Made by a program: the position numbers and the translations under genes. The notes under the pieces were generated by a model. The model had not been told where the DNA came from, made no database searches, and was given only the letters and a program-made list of their open reading frames with translations. This document shows positions 1 to 5,139 of a stretch of 29,689 nt of DNA, in pieces (the first letter of the stretch is position 1; each line of letters opens with the position of its first letter). The stretch is from a virus: the IMG/VR virus record IMGVR_UViG_3300031576_000235, positions 1 to 29,689 of that record. One strand, given 5' to 3'.

Positions 1-100
1 TTGTGACCGTCCAGAGCGCGCCCGCGACAGCGGCGACGCAGCCGACGCTGAACACCGTCCAGAACGCCACCGGAACCAGCGTGCGCCTGAGGTAGGTCAC
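1..100 (-). CDS. Small membrane protein, truncated by the window edge
   Basis: A GTG codon at 100-98 opens a frame that stays open to position 1. It shares a GTGA junction with the stop of the upstream gene (TGA at 99-97). The 33 visible residues begin VTYLRRTLVPVAFW and continue with a hydrophobic, Val/Ala/Gly-rich stretch of about 22 residues after two arginines, as in a membrane anchor with a positive N-terminal side. Family unknown; the rest of the gene lies outside the window. The junction and hydrophobic pattern make it likely real. Function cannot be given. Confidence 0.6.
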   Translation of the reverse strand, partial: MTYLRRTLVPVAFWTVFSVGCVAAVAGALWTVT

Positions 101-303
101 GATCCGTCGCCTTCGGCTCCGACGCGGAACGGACGCTCGGCGACGGGATAGAGCCCTTTCCAGATCACCCACACACGCTCGTACTGTGCCTTGGCCGTGT
201 AGTTCCACAGGCGCCGCCCGTTGGCGCGGCGTTCAGTGATATACCCCCCGGCGATCCGTCGCGCGAGGTTGTCGAGATCGAGAATATCGGTCACCTTCGT
301 CAT
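97..303 (-). CDS. 68-aa protein resembling the N-terminal end of phage RNA ligases
   Basis: The protein has an ILDLDNLARRI stretch, then GGYIT, then WNYTAKAQYERVW. From memory of the family, phage RNA ligases of the nucleotidyltransferase superfamily open with this arrangement: a DLD-type helix, GYI, then a NYT..AQYxxxW segment, followed by RGL(I/V) and ARPF. Here a degenerate KGLYPVAERPF follows and the protein then ends, before any KxDG nucleotidyltransferase motif could occur. It cannot be a working ligase by itself. The ATG at 303-301 overlaps the upstream stop (ATGA), and a GTGA junction links it to the next gene. It may be a remnant or a stand-alone accessory domain. Confident as a gene, moderate on the resemblance. 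Confidence 0.7.
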   Translation of the reverse strand: MTKVTDILDLDNLARRIAGGYITERRANGRRLWNYTAKAQYERVWVIWKGLYPVAERPFRVGAEGDGS

Positions 304-482
304 CGCGCGAGCTCGTCTGGGTGCGATGGCGCGCCACGTTTGGTTCGCGCCGACACCATCGCCAGCATCCGCACGATCTCACGGCGTTGTTTGGGCGGGC
401 CGGAGCGCGAAGCGCGCCGAAGTATCCCCACGCTCAGCGTGCGAATCAACGTGTCGAGCGTGCGGCTCTGCTCCGGGGTCAT
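300..482 (-). CDS. Hypothetical 60-aa protein
   Basis: The frame begins MTPEQSRTLDTLIRTLS and ends in a charged tail. The ATG at 482-480 was chosen because a GGAGG Shine-Dalgarno lies about 10 bases upstream; the longer in-frame extension is Arg/Pro-rich shadow sequence. It joins the 68-aa gene through a 4-base ATGA overlap. The composition suggests a short helical, basic protein (SVGILRRASRSGPPKQRR). There is no recognisable domain or signal. Probably a small early or accessory phage protein. Confidence 0.65.
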   Translation of the reverse strand: MTPEQSRTLDTLIRTLSVGILRRASRSGPPKQRREIVRMLAMVSARTKRGAPSHPDELAR

Positions 483-497
483 GGCGTCGTCGCCTCC

Positions 498-507
498 GGG
501 GGGGGGG
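498..507. repeat. Ten-base G homopolymer between two small genes
   Basis: A run of ten G on the plus strand lies in the 49-base gap between the gene ending at 532 and the one starting at 482. On the coding strand it is a C run directly before the GGAGG ribosome binding site. A run this long is prone to slippage and to assembly error. It lies outside both reading frames, so a length change would only alter leader spacing. Confidence 0.6.
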
Positions 508-531
508 CCTGATTGACCGCGCTGCGGCACG

Positions 532-810
532 TCACGCCGGCACCGCCCCTTTCCGCGCCAGCCGCGCGTGGTCGGCCACATAGCGCCGGGTGTTGCCGCC
601 GTGCGCCCGTGCCGGTGCGGCCGGGATCTCGGCCCCGCACCCACACGCGCAGCGCCGAGGAGCGTCCGCCGGCCGCGGCGTCCAGACTGTCAGGTGCGGC
701 TCGATCGCCGTCCGGCCGCAGATGCACGTCAGGTACAGGACTGAGGAGCCGAAGCCGTCCTTATCAAGGAATTCGCGGATCACCCCGCACGCTCGGACGT
801 CGTGAGTCAC
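532..810 (-). CDS. Hypothetical Cys-rich 92-aa protein, possible zinc binder
   Basis: The GTG start at 810-808 has GGAGG 5 bases upstream (read on the minus strand) and a GTGA overlap with the previous stop. The upstream in-frame sequence is Arg-rich and looks non-coding. Two Cys groups are visible: LTCICGR around residues 29-31 and CACGCG at 54-58. The C-terminal half continues HGGNTRRYVADHARLARKG, a basic tail often seen in small phage proteins with a CACGCG motif. This may be a small zinc-binding or DNA-binding protein, which is inference only. The nearest neighbours are other very small unknown genes. Confidence 0.7.
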   Translation of the reverse strand: MTHDVRACGVIREFLDKDGFGSSVLYLTCICGRTAIEPHLTVWTPRPADAPRRCACGCGAEIPAAPARAHGGNTRRYVADHARLARKGAVPA

Positions 811-1034
811 AGGGGCCTCCGTTCGCGGGTCTCGCCGTCGATGGTCGCGACGGCCTTGCCGCTGGCGTCGTAGACGATGCAGTCCGGCCGACGATGGACC
901 GTCTGCGGATTGAGCGCGTTCCGAATGCGCCACGCGATCGACACGGCCGGGGATTCGGCGCTGATACCGCCTTGCTTGCCGCTGACCCCGAACACGACCC
1001 CGGACGTCCAGCCGGACGGCGAGTGGTCGGCCAT
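807..1034 (-). CDS. Hypothetical 75-aa protein
   Basis: The C-terminal part reads DCIVYDASGKAVATIDG and ends ETRERRPL, a two-strand pattern common in very short phage proteins. The stop at 809-807 makes a GTGA junction with the next gene. The start is uncertain. The ATG at 1034 begins MADHSPSGWTSG, and an ATG at 1181 would add 49 residues. That extension is extremely Arg-rich, typical of out-of-frame high-GC sequence, so the shorter form is preferred even though its ribosome site is weak. If the short form is right, 1035-1218 is non-coding. No function is recognised. Confidence 0.5.
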   Translation of the reverse strand: MADHSPSGWTSGVVFGVSGKQGGISAESPAVSIAWRIRNALNPQTVHRRPDCIVYDASGKAVATIDGETRERRPL

Positions 1035-1218
1035 CCGAATTGCCCCGGTTGTCCGGCCCTCTTCGTTCAGACGAATCCCGCGCATCCGTTGACGCGCGCG
1101 GTCGCCCCGGCGTTGGGGGGCACCAAAGCCGGGCCGCTCGCGCATCCTGGGTTTCGCATCCGGGCCGCGCCGCTGGCTCATCGTGGCGCGCACAATACCA
1201 TGATGATGGGCACCGGTG

Positions 1219-1326
1219 TCAAGCGGAAATTTTCCGGAGCGGATTCTGGCAACGCGGGCACTTCTTGGGGTCCGGCCGGCGTAGAACCCAAGTGTGTCCG
1301 CAGGTGGGCCGGGGGCAGCGCATCAT
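1219..1326 (-). CDS. Tiny zinc-ribbon protein, 35 aa
   Basis: A short frame opens with ATGATG at 1326-1321 and stops at TGA 1221-1219. Its layout is two Cys pairs, C4 and C9 (followed by GHTW) and C23 and C26 within KKCPRCQNP, with a basic linker. This C...CGHTW...CPRC layout is the classical small zinc ribbon encoded by many phages. No good Shine-Dalgarno precedes ATGATG; an in-frame ATG at 1368 would add 14 residues and lies almost at the predicted transcription start. It is the first gene after a candidate promoter. The Cys pattern is the main evidence, and function is unknown. Confidence 0.6.
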   Translation of the reverse strand: MMRCPRPTCGHTWVLRRPDPKKCPRCQNPLRKISA

Positions 1327-1373
1327 CGGGAGGAGAGTGATTGCTGGTCGCGTCGACGTAGCTTTCATAGGTT

Positions 1374-1390
1374 ATCGTATATCGTATTAT
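1374..1390. promoter_or_regulatory. AT-rich tandem ATCGTAT repeat, candidate operator and divergent promoter
   Basis: The 7-base word ATCGTAT occurs twice in tandem (1374-1380 and 1381-1387) and is followed by TATTAT (1385-1390), a 5/6 match to a sigma-70 -10 box on the plus strand. The matching plus-strand -35 is poor (TTTCAT at 1363-1368). The patch is far more AT-rich than its surroundings. It lies between the leftward small genes and the plus-strand gene at 1504, where a shared operator would be expected. Confidence 0.4.
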
Positions 1391-1404
1391 TCCGTCGGCG
1401 TCAA
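1376..1404 (-). promoter_or_regulatory. Candidate sigma-70 promoter for the leftward small-gene cluster
   Basis: On the minus strand TTGACG (1404-1399, 5/6 match to the -35 consensus) is followed by a 17-base spacer and TATACG (1381-1376, 4/6 match to the -10). Transcription would start near 1369 and read the zinc-ribbon gene and the small genes to its left. The -10 overlaps the tandem ATCGTAT repeat, so a repressor bound there could block it. This rests on sequence match only. Confidence 0.4.
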
Positions 1405-1503
1405 CAGGTGGATGTGTTAGTGTCGCGGCGCGGATGCGTACCACTTATCCGCCGGCCGGAGCCCGTTAGCGAGCTGCTGGGGAGCGGCAAAGGGGGACGA
1501 ACG

Positions 1504-1956
1504 ATGAGACGCGAGTACGAGTTGACCGACGAGCAACACGCGAAGCTGCTCGACGCTTGCAAGCCAACGCCGGCCATGTGGGGCAGAGGCGGCATGCCGA
1601 TGTTCAAGTCGCCACAAGAGAACGCCAACGCCGCGTGGGCCGATATCGGGCGGGAGATGGGCTTCGACTCCATGACCGTTCGGCCGGTGGCAGGGAAGTC
1701 GAGTCGCTACTTCACCGCCGACTCGACGCGGTCTATGGCTCACACGGAGGCGACGGTCGCGCCGCTGGCAAAAAACGCCGTTATCGCTACCACGTTCTCG
1801 ATGCCCGCCGAGGGCATCGTGCAGTTCAACATCAGCGTCAAGGTCAACGCCCAGGATTTTGCGGGATGGTCGCCTGACCGGATCACGGCCTTCTTCGGAG
1901 GGATCGCACAGGTCTTGGCAGCGAAGGGGGCTCTGGAACGGGACGCGAGCGCATAA
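1504..1956 (+). CDS. Hypothetical phage protein, the only convincing plus-strand gene
   Basis: The ATG at 1504 was chosen because AAAGGGGGA lies about 7 bases upstream; the in-frame extension to 1294 looks non-coding. The 150-aa product has two visible parts. Residues 1-77 start MRREYELTDEQHAKLL and include SPQENANAAWADIGREMG and a TVRPVAGKS segment, a pattern I recall from small proteins of many podoviruses and siphoviruses. Residues 78-150 are beta-rich, then GWSPDRITAFFGGIAQVLAAKGA, a pattern I recall as a separate small phage protein. The gene may therefore be a fusion. It converges on the late operon, with a hairpin between the two. Function unknown; possibly early and under its own promoter. 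Confidence 0.85.
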   Translation: MRREYELTDEQHAKLLDACKPTPAMWGRGGMPMFKSPQENANAAWADIGREMGFDSMTVRPVAGKSSRYFTADSTRSMAHTEATVAPLAKNAVIATTFSMPAEGIVQFNISVKVNAQDFAGWSPDRITAFFGGIAQVLAAKGALERDASA

Positions 1957-2023
1957 CCATCCGGCGGCGTGGGATACACAACAACGTGAAGACGGAGGCA
2001 GCGATGTAGCGGCTAACGGCAGC

Positions 2024-2065
2024 GGGGCGACTGAGGGGGTGTTGGCAGACATCCTCAGTCGCCCC
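2024..2065. terminator. Perfect 13-bp hairpin between convergent units, candidate bidirectional terminator
   Basis: GGGGCGACTGAGG (2024-2036) is exactly complementary to CCTCAGTCGCCCC (2053-2065), with a 16-base loop. It lies 67 bases after the plus-strand gene and downstream of the last leftward late gene, where both transcripts should end. No strong T run follows on either strand, so termination may depend on Rho or the hairpin may only protect 3' ends. Confidence 0.6.
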
Positions 2066-2167
2066 GCGCGGCTTTCGGTGACCGTCGGTTAAAGTCCCGC
2101 CGGCCACCCCAGCCACCTACCGTAATACACCCGCCGAGCGAGCTCCGCGACGAAATAGTTGCCAAGA

Positions 2168-2215
2168 CTATCGTTTCGGCTTGTCCCATCGGGGAGACTT
2201 GCACTTGGGGCACAC
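2168..2215 (-). other. 15-codon mini-ORF or remnant with a CPKC zinc-knuckle end
   Basis: One base after the stop of the DUF1353 gene, a GTG opens VCPKCKSPRWDKPKR and then a stop. CPKCKSPxWDKPxR is, from memory, the C-terminal half of a widespread two-Cys-pair phage zinc ribbon; the first Cys pair is missing here. It may be a vestige, the tail of a frameshifted gene, or chance. The remaining sequence to 2089 in a neighbouring frame reads GNYFVAELARRVYYGRW, which could belong to another decayed or very small gene. There is no ribosome site of its own. Confidence 0.3.
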
Positions 2216-2216
2216 G

Positions 2217-2567
2217 CTAGCCCTGGTAGGCTGTCCACCCCAACGCCCGGACGGCGGCCCACATCGGCCCGCGAATCCACGGCGCGATCCGAAGCGAGGC
2301 CATCGCCTCCGCGAAGACGGCATCCGCCGTCGCGCGCGGGACCAGTCCGTCGTAGAGCCGGTCATGCACGACAGCGGGCTTGCGTGCCCGGTCGCCGTAC
2401 CACCAAAAGACAAATGGGATGCGCGGGATGCTGGCGAAGTCAGTGACGACACCGGCCGGCACTTCAACGCGCCCGATCAGGTCGCTCTCGTAGAGGAGCG
2501 GAGCGAGGAGTTGCCACCGACCGTCGGCAAGCTCGCGGACGTCGAGGTCCGTCAGGAACGCGCTCAC
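2217..2567 (-). CDS. DUF1353-family phage protein
   Basis: The 116-aa product contains VTDFASIPR near residues 40-48, then FVFWWYGDRARKPAVVHDRLYDG. This TD(F/G)AS(I/V)PR ... HDxLYDG layout is the signature of the DUF1353 family, found at the end of phage lysis or tail modules; its biochemical role is not established. The GTG start at 2567 overlaps the upstream stop (GTGA). It is the last clear gene of the leftward late unit, before the convergent hairpin. Length agrees with the family. Confidence 0.85.
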   Translation of the reverse strand: MSAFLTDLDVRELADGRWQLLAPLLYESDLIGRVEVPAGVVTDFASIPRIPFVFWWYGDRARKPAVVHDRLYDGLVPRATADAVFAEAMASLRIAPWIRGPMWAAVRALGWTAYQG

Positions 2568-2773
2568 TGACGGATCCGCTCCCTCAATCGCTGGATTTCC
2601 TGACGCAGCGCCCGGATCTCCTCATTCTGCCGCTGCTGCGTCTTCCGGTCCTCGTACCTCTGGTAGATGCTGACACCGCCGACTACGGCGTCGAGCAGCA
2701 GCGCCGGAGCCAGGAACGTCAGACAGCCGGTCAGGGTGAGCGCAATCAGGAGGAGGAGAACGATCAGGCTCAT
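2564..2773 (-). CDS. Small lipoprotein with coiled coil, possible spanin component
   Basis: The 69-aa product starts MSLIVLLLLIALTLTGC, a signal peptide ending in a lipobox (LTGC, Cys17). A second hydrophobic stretch follows (residues 18-34). A charged heptad-like segment runs to the end (QRQNEEIRALRQEIQRLRERIRQ region, about residues 43-69). Phage outer-membrane spanins are short lipoproteins, and this gene sits in a lysis cassette two genes after the endolysin, so a spanin role fits a Gram-negative host. The second hydrophobic part is unusual for an o-spanin. ATGA overlap upstream and GTGA downstream support the start at 2773. Confidence 0.7.
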   Translation of the reverse strand: MSLIVLLLLIALTLTGCLTFLAPALLLDAVVGGVSIYQRYEDRKTQQRQNEEIRALRQEIQRLRERIRQ

Positions 2774-2937
2774 CGCGTCGGCGCCAGCTCCACGCCGAAC
2801 GCGCGGAGGACGGTCATCACGTACCAGAGCCAAGCGCCGACGACCCACGGCCCGAGTGACGCACCGCCGAAGATCAACCATGCCAGCGCCGGCACGCGCG
2901 CTACTTGTCGGCGTAGTTGCAGGTGGGGTCGAAGCAT
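2770..2937 (-). CDS. Small membrane protein in the lysis cassette
   Basis: The 55-aa frame has a basic N-terminus (MLRPHLQLRRQ) and a long hydrophobic region from about residue 14 to 43 (ALAWLIFGGASLGPWVV then WLWYVMTVLRAF). This could form one long or two short membrane helices. The ATG at 2937 has GAGG motifs 6-14 bases upstream but overlaps the preceding zinc-protein gene by 37 bases. A GTG at 2895 would remove the overlap but lacks a ribosome site. It could be a second holin or an antiholin; this is positional inference only. Confidence 0.55.
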   Translation of the reverse strand: MLRPHLQLRRQVARVPALAWLIFGGASLGPWVVGAWLWYVMTVLRAFGVELAPTR

Positions 2938-3011
2938 CGCCACCTCGCCTCTGCGCGGGAATAGACGAGCGAGTCCCTTCCGCAGCGCGGGCACGTCTGC
3001 GTCGCCGGCAT
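2901..3011 (-). CDS. Tiny zinc-ribbon protein, 36 aa
   Basis: The frame starts at ATG 3011-3009, sharing one base with the endolysin stop (TGATG), and ends at TAG 2903-2901. Cysteines at 7 and 10 (CPRCGRDS) and at 26 and 31 (WRCFDPTCNYA) form a compact zinc-ribbon pattern on either side of a basic hairpin. Very short proteins of this form are common next to phage lysis genes. Role unknown. The tight coupling suggests co-translation with the endolysin. Confidence 0.7.
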   Translation of the reverse strand: MPATQTCPRCGRDSLVYSRAEARWRCFDPTCNYADK

Positions 3012-3388
3012 CAGTAGAGCCAGATCACGTTGAGCGCGTCCGACTCGCGCGTCCCGACGCCCACGTGCAGGAACGTCTTGCCGATCCCGACGCGTGTGAA
3101 GCCGGCCTGACGGGCGGCGTCCAGCATCTTCCAGCGCTCGCGAGAGCCGAGACACCGCACGTCCGCCCCTTCGCAGCCCTCTGCTCGTTCATGTTCCGAG
3201 CCCGCCACCCCGCCCTCGTGCTCATTCCAGAACGCGCAGCGATTGCCGGAGTTGACGACGATCGGTGCGTCGTACATCTCACGCATCCGGTCGAGATACA
3301 GGCGCAGCAATCGGGAAGGCTTCGTCGGCGCGTCGCATTCCGGTCGCCCGCAGCGACACAGGAATTCGTCGTCGGTGAAGTGGCTCAC
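3011..3388 (-). CDS. Endolysin-like M15 peptidase (Peptidase_M15_3 type)
   Basis: The 125-aa product starts MSHFTDDEFLCRCG, the usual opening of this peptidase family. The middle has VNSGNRCAFWNEHEGG and GSEHERAEGCEGADVRC, and the end has GIGKTFLHVGV. His66, Asp76 and His108 are in the positions of the three zinc ligands of M15 DD-peptidases or L-Ala-D-Glu endopeptidases. It should cleave peptidoglycan stem peptides for host lysis. There is no signal peptide, so export would need a holin; the holin-like gene directly upstream overlaps by ATGA. Length is typical for a single-domain endolysin without a wall-binding module. Confidence 0.9.
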   Translation of the reverse strand: MSHFTDDEFLCRCGRPECDAPTKPSRLLRLYLDRMREMYDAPIVVNSGNRCAFWNEHEGGVAGSEHERAEGCEGADVRCLGSRERWKMLDAARQAGFTRVGIGKTFLHVGVGTRESDALNVIWLY

Positions 3389-3645
3389 GGCCGATCCCGT
3401 TCCAGCCGATCCACCCGGTACGCGAGCAGCCGGATGTCGCTGCGGATCTCCCCGACGATCTCGTGTGTCTCCTCCACCTTGTCGCAGATGCGCCTGATCG
3501 ACGCCCGGATGTCGTCCATCCCCGCCCGGCGATCACCCTCCGGCCGTCGCCGCCCCTTCCACAGCGCCGCCGCGAGCGCTCCGAGGGCGGTCACGAACGC
3601 GGCCGGGCCGCCCCAGCCTCCATCGGACGCGATCGGGTCGGTCAT
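3385..3645 (-). CDS. Holin-like protein with one TM and a coiled coil
   Basis: The 86-aa product has a short N-terminal segment, one hydrophobic helix (AAFVTALGALAAALW, about residues 15-29) followed by KGRRR, and a C-terminal region with heptad character (residues 44-84, ending YRVDRLERDRP). One-TM proteins with a charged cytoplasmic tail directly before an endolysin are usually holins or holin-associated. The ATGA overlap with the endolysin supports this. The Shine-Dalgarno is weak (GGTGAG). The alternative is a structural membrane protein. Confidence 0.7.
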   Translation of the reverse strand: MTDPIASDGGWGGPAAFVTALGALAAALWKGRRRPEGDRRAGMDDIRASIRRICDKVEETHEIVGEIRSDIRLLAYRVDRLERDRP

Positions 3646-3678
3646 GTCGCGCTCACCGGAAGGCCCGTTCGGTGGTCG

Positions 3679-5139
3679 TCATTCGGCAAGCCGGCTCACG
3701 CCCCGCTGGGCCGCGGCGTCGAGGATGGCCTGTAACATCGGCGGCACCGAATAGGGCGCGCGGCCCGTGTACTGAGACCCGACATTGGACAGCGGCGCCC
3801 GGATCACCCCGCCCGGCAACGACATGGTGCCCGTGTTGGTGCCGCGCCCGAGCGTCGCCATCAGCGCATCGAGTGGCCCGCCAGCCCCGGGTGTCAGGAG
3901 ACTCTTGGTGCCAGGCTGTGCGCCGCCGAGCGCGTCGTTGAGCGCCTGGAAACCCCGCGGGCCGAGCTTGTCGATGAGCGCCTGTCGGTTCTCGGAAACG
4001 TAGCGCCGCACCATGTTTTCGTCGAGCATGATCCGGTTCGGGTAGCCACGGAACGGCCCCTCAGGGCTCCCAGAGCGCAGCATGTCGAGATATTGCTCCC
4101 CGCCGGCATAGGGAGCCCGGATCCGCACGAAGACGTCAGCGGCGGCCGGATTGACGGCTCTCAGGCCGCCCACCGACTCGTTCAGCGCATCAGCCCAGAG
4201 CTTCTGCTGCGGCACTTTGCCGACGCCTTGTCCGAGCGGGGCTTCCGAGAATGCCTTGCTGCCAACCCACGAAATCACTTCCTGCGCCTGGCGGGGCGTG
4301 AAGCCGCTCGTCGCGACGGTGCCGATCAACTTCTCGCGCGCGAGTTGCGGCATCGCCATGTAGGCGTCGAGGAGCGCCGGCCCCATGACGAACGCCCCCG
4401 GCGCGAGCCGGTCCACCTCGGTCATGCCGCGATCGAACGCCGCGCTGAGCGCGTTCTGGCCCTGATCGGTCAGCGCCGCCGACTGCATCGCCGCCGAGGT
4501 CTTCCCACCCTTGAGCGTCGGCGAGAGCCTACCCTTCGCGCCCCCGATTACGTCAGCGAGTTCGGGCGAGGCGAGACGGATGGCATCCGTCATTCGCCCG
4601 GCCTGCGACTCGGCGATCCGGCCCTTCACGAAGGGCAAGGAGCGCGCCCCCTTGCCGACGACCGCGCCAGCGCCCTCGGCGAGCGAGTTCACGCCGAGGG
4701 CCTTCACGCCCGTGTCGAGCGCATCTGTGCCCTGCCCCTCCATGAGCCCGCCCGCTGTCGCGGCGGCCCCTGTCGTGAGCGTGCGCCCGGCCGGCGTGCT
4801 CAACGCGCGTCCCGCAGCTTTGGCGGCCGGATAAGGAAGGGCCTGAAGGATGCTCGGCAGGAACGGGCCGGCCGCTTCGCCGATGTGCGAGGGCTTCTTC
4901 GGGATCATGTCCGAAACGAAACCCTTCCAGTCCATGTTGGCGAGCCGATCTACAATGATCGGTTTCCTCGGATCGGGCGGCACCAGTTCGTCGGCAATTG
5001 CTTTCGCGGCTTGGGACATGAGGCCCGGGCTACTCGGCCGCGCCGCTGGCTTGTCCGGTTCGGCGACCCAGCCGCCTGTCACGCTTTTGTCCGTCCGCGG
5101 CAGCTTGACCGGCTCGTCCGGTTCGACGACCCACGCCAT
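3679..5139 (-). CDS. Putative internal virion (ejection) protein, 486 aa
   Basis: Large Ala/Gly-rich protein with no domain I can name. The N-terminus repeats a motif: WVVEPDEPVK and, after a spacer, GWVAEPDKPA. A hydrophobic Ala/Gly-rich region follows (ALPYPAAKAAGRALSTPAG, TTGAAATAGGLMEG), then a mostly helical body. It is the last of four consecutive large proteins between the tail genes and the lysis cassette, the position of internal or ejection proteins in podoviruses. The membrane-active-looking segment fits a channel role. No transglycosylase motif was found. The start shares one base with the upstream stop (TAATG). Confidence 0.75.
   Translation of the reverse strand: MAWVVEPDEPVKLPRTDKSVTGGWVAEPDKPAARPSSPGLMSQAAKAIADELVPPDPRKPIIVDRLANMDWKGFVSDMIPKKPSHIGEAAGPFLPSILQALPYPAAKAAGRALSTPAGRTLTTGAAATAGGLMEGQGTDALDTGVKALGVNSLAEGAGAVVGKGARSLPFVKGRIAESQAGRMTDAIRLASPELADVIGGAKGRLSPTLKGGKTSAAMQSAALTDQGQNALSAAFDRGMTEVDRLAPGAFVMGPALLDAYMAMPQLAREKLIGTVATSGFTPRQAQEVISWVGSKAFSEAPLGQGVGKVPQQKLWADALNESVGGLRAVNPAAADVFVRIRAPYAGGEQYLDMLRSGSPEGPFRGYPNRIMLDENMVRRYVSENRQALIDKLGPRGFQALNDALGGAQPGTKSLLTPGAGGPLDALMATLGRGTNTGTMSLPGGVIRAPLSNVGSQYTGRAPYSVPPMLQAILDAAAQRGVSRLAE

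Noticed and set aside
513-1340. 275-aa plus-strand frame and its minus-strand rivals
   Set aside because: The frame is Arg/Pro/Ser-rich without a ribosome site. The minus-strand small genes have GGAGG sites and 4-base overlaps.
1339-1420. Plus-strand GTG ORF of about 27 codons with GGGAGGAGA before it
   Set aside because: The ribosome-like word is good, but the peptide runs through the AT-rich promoter patch and has no recognisable features; probably chance.
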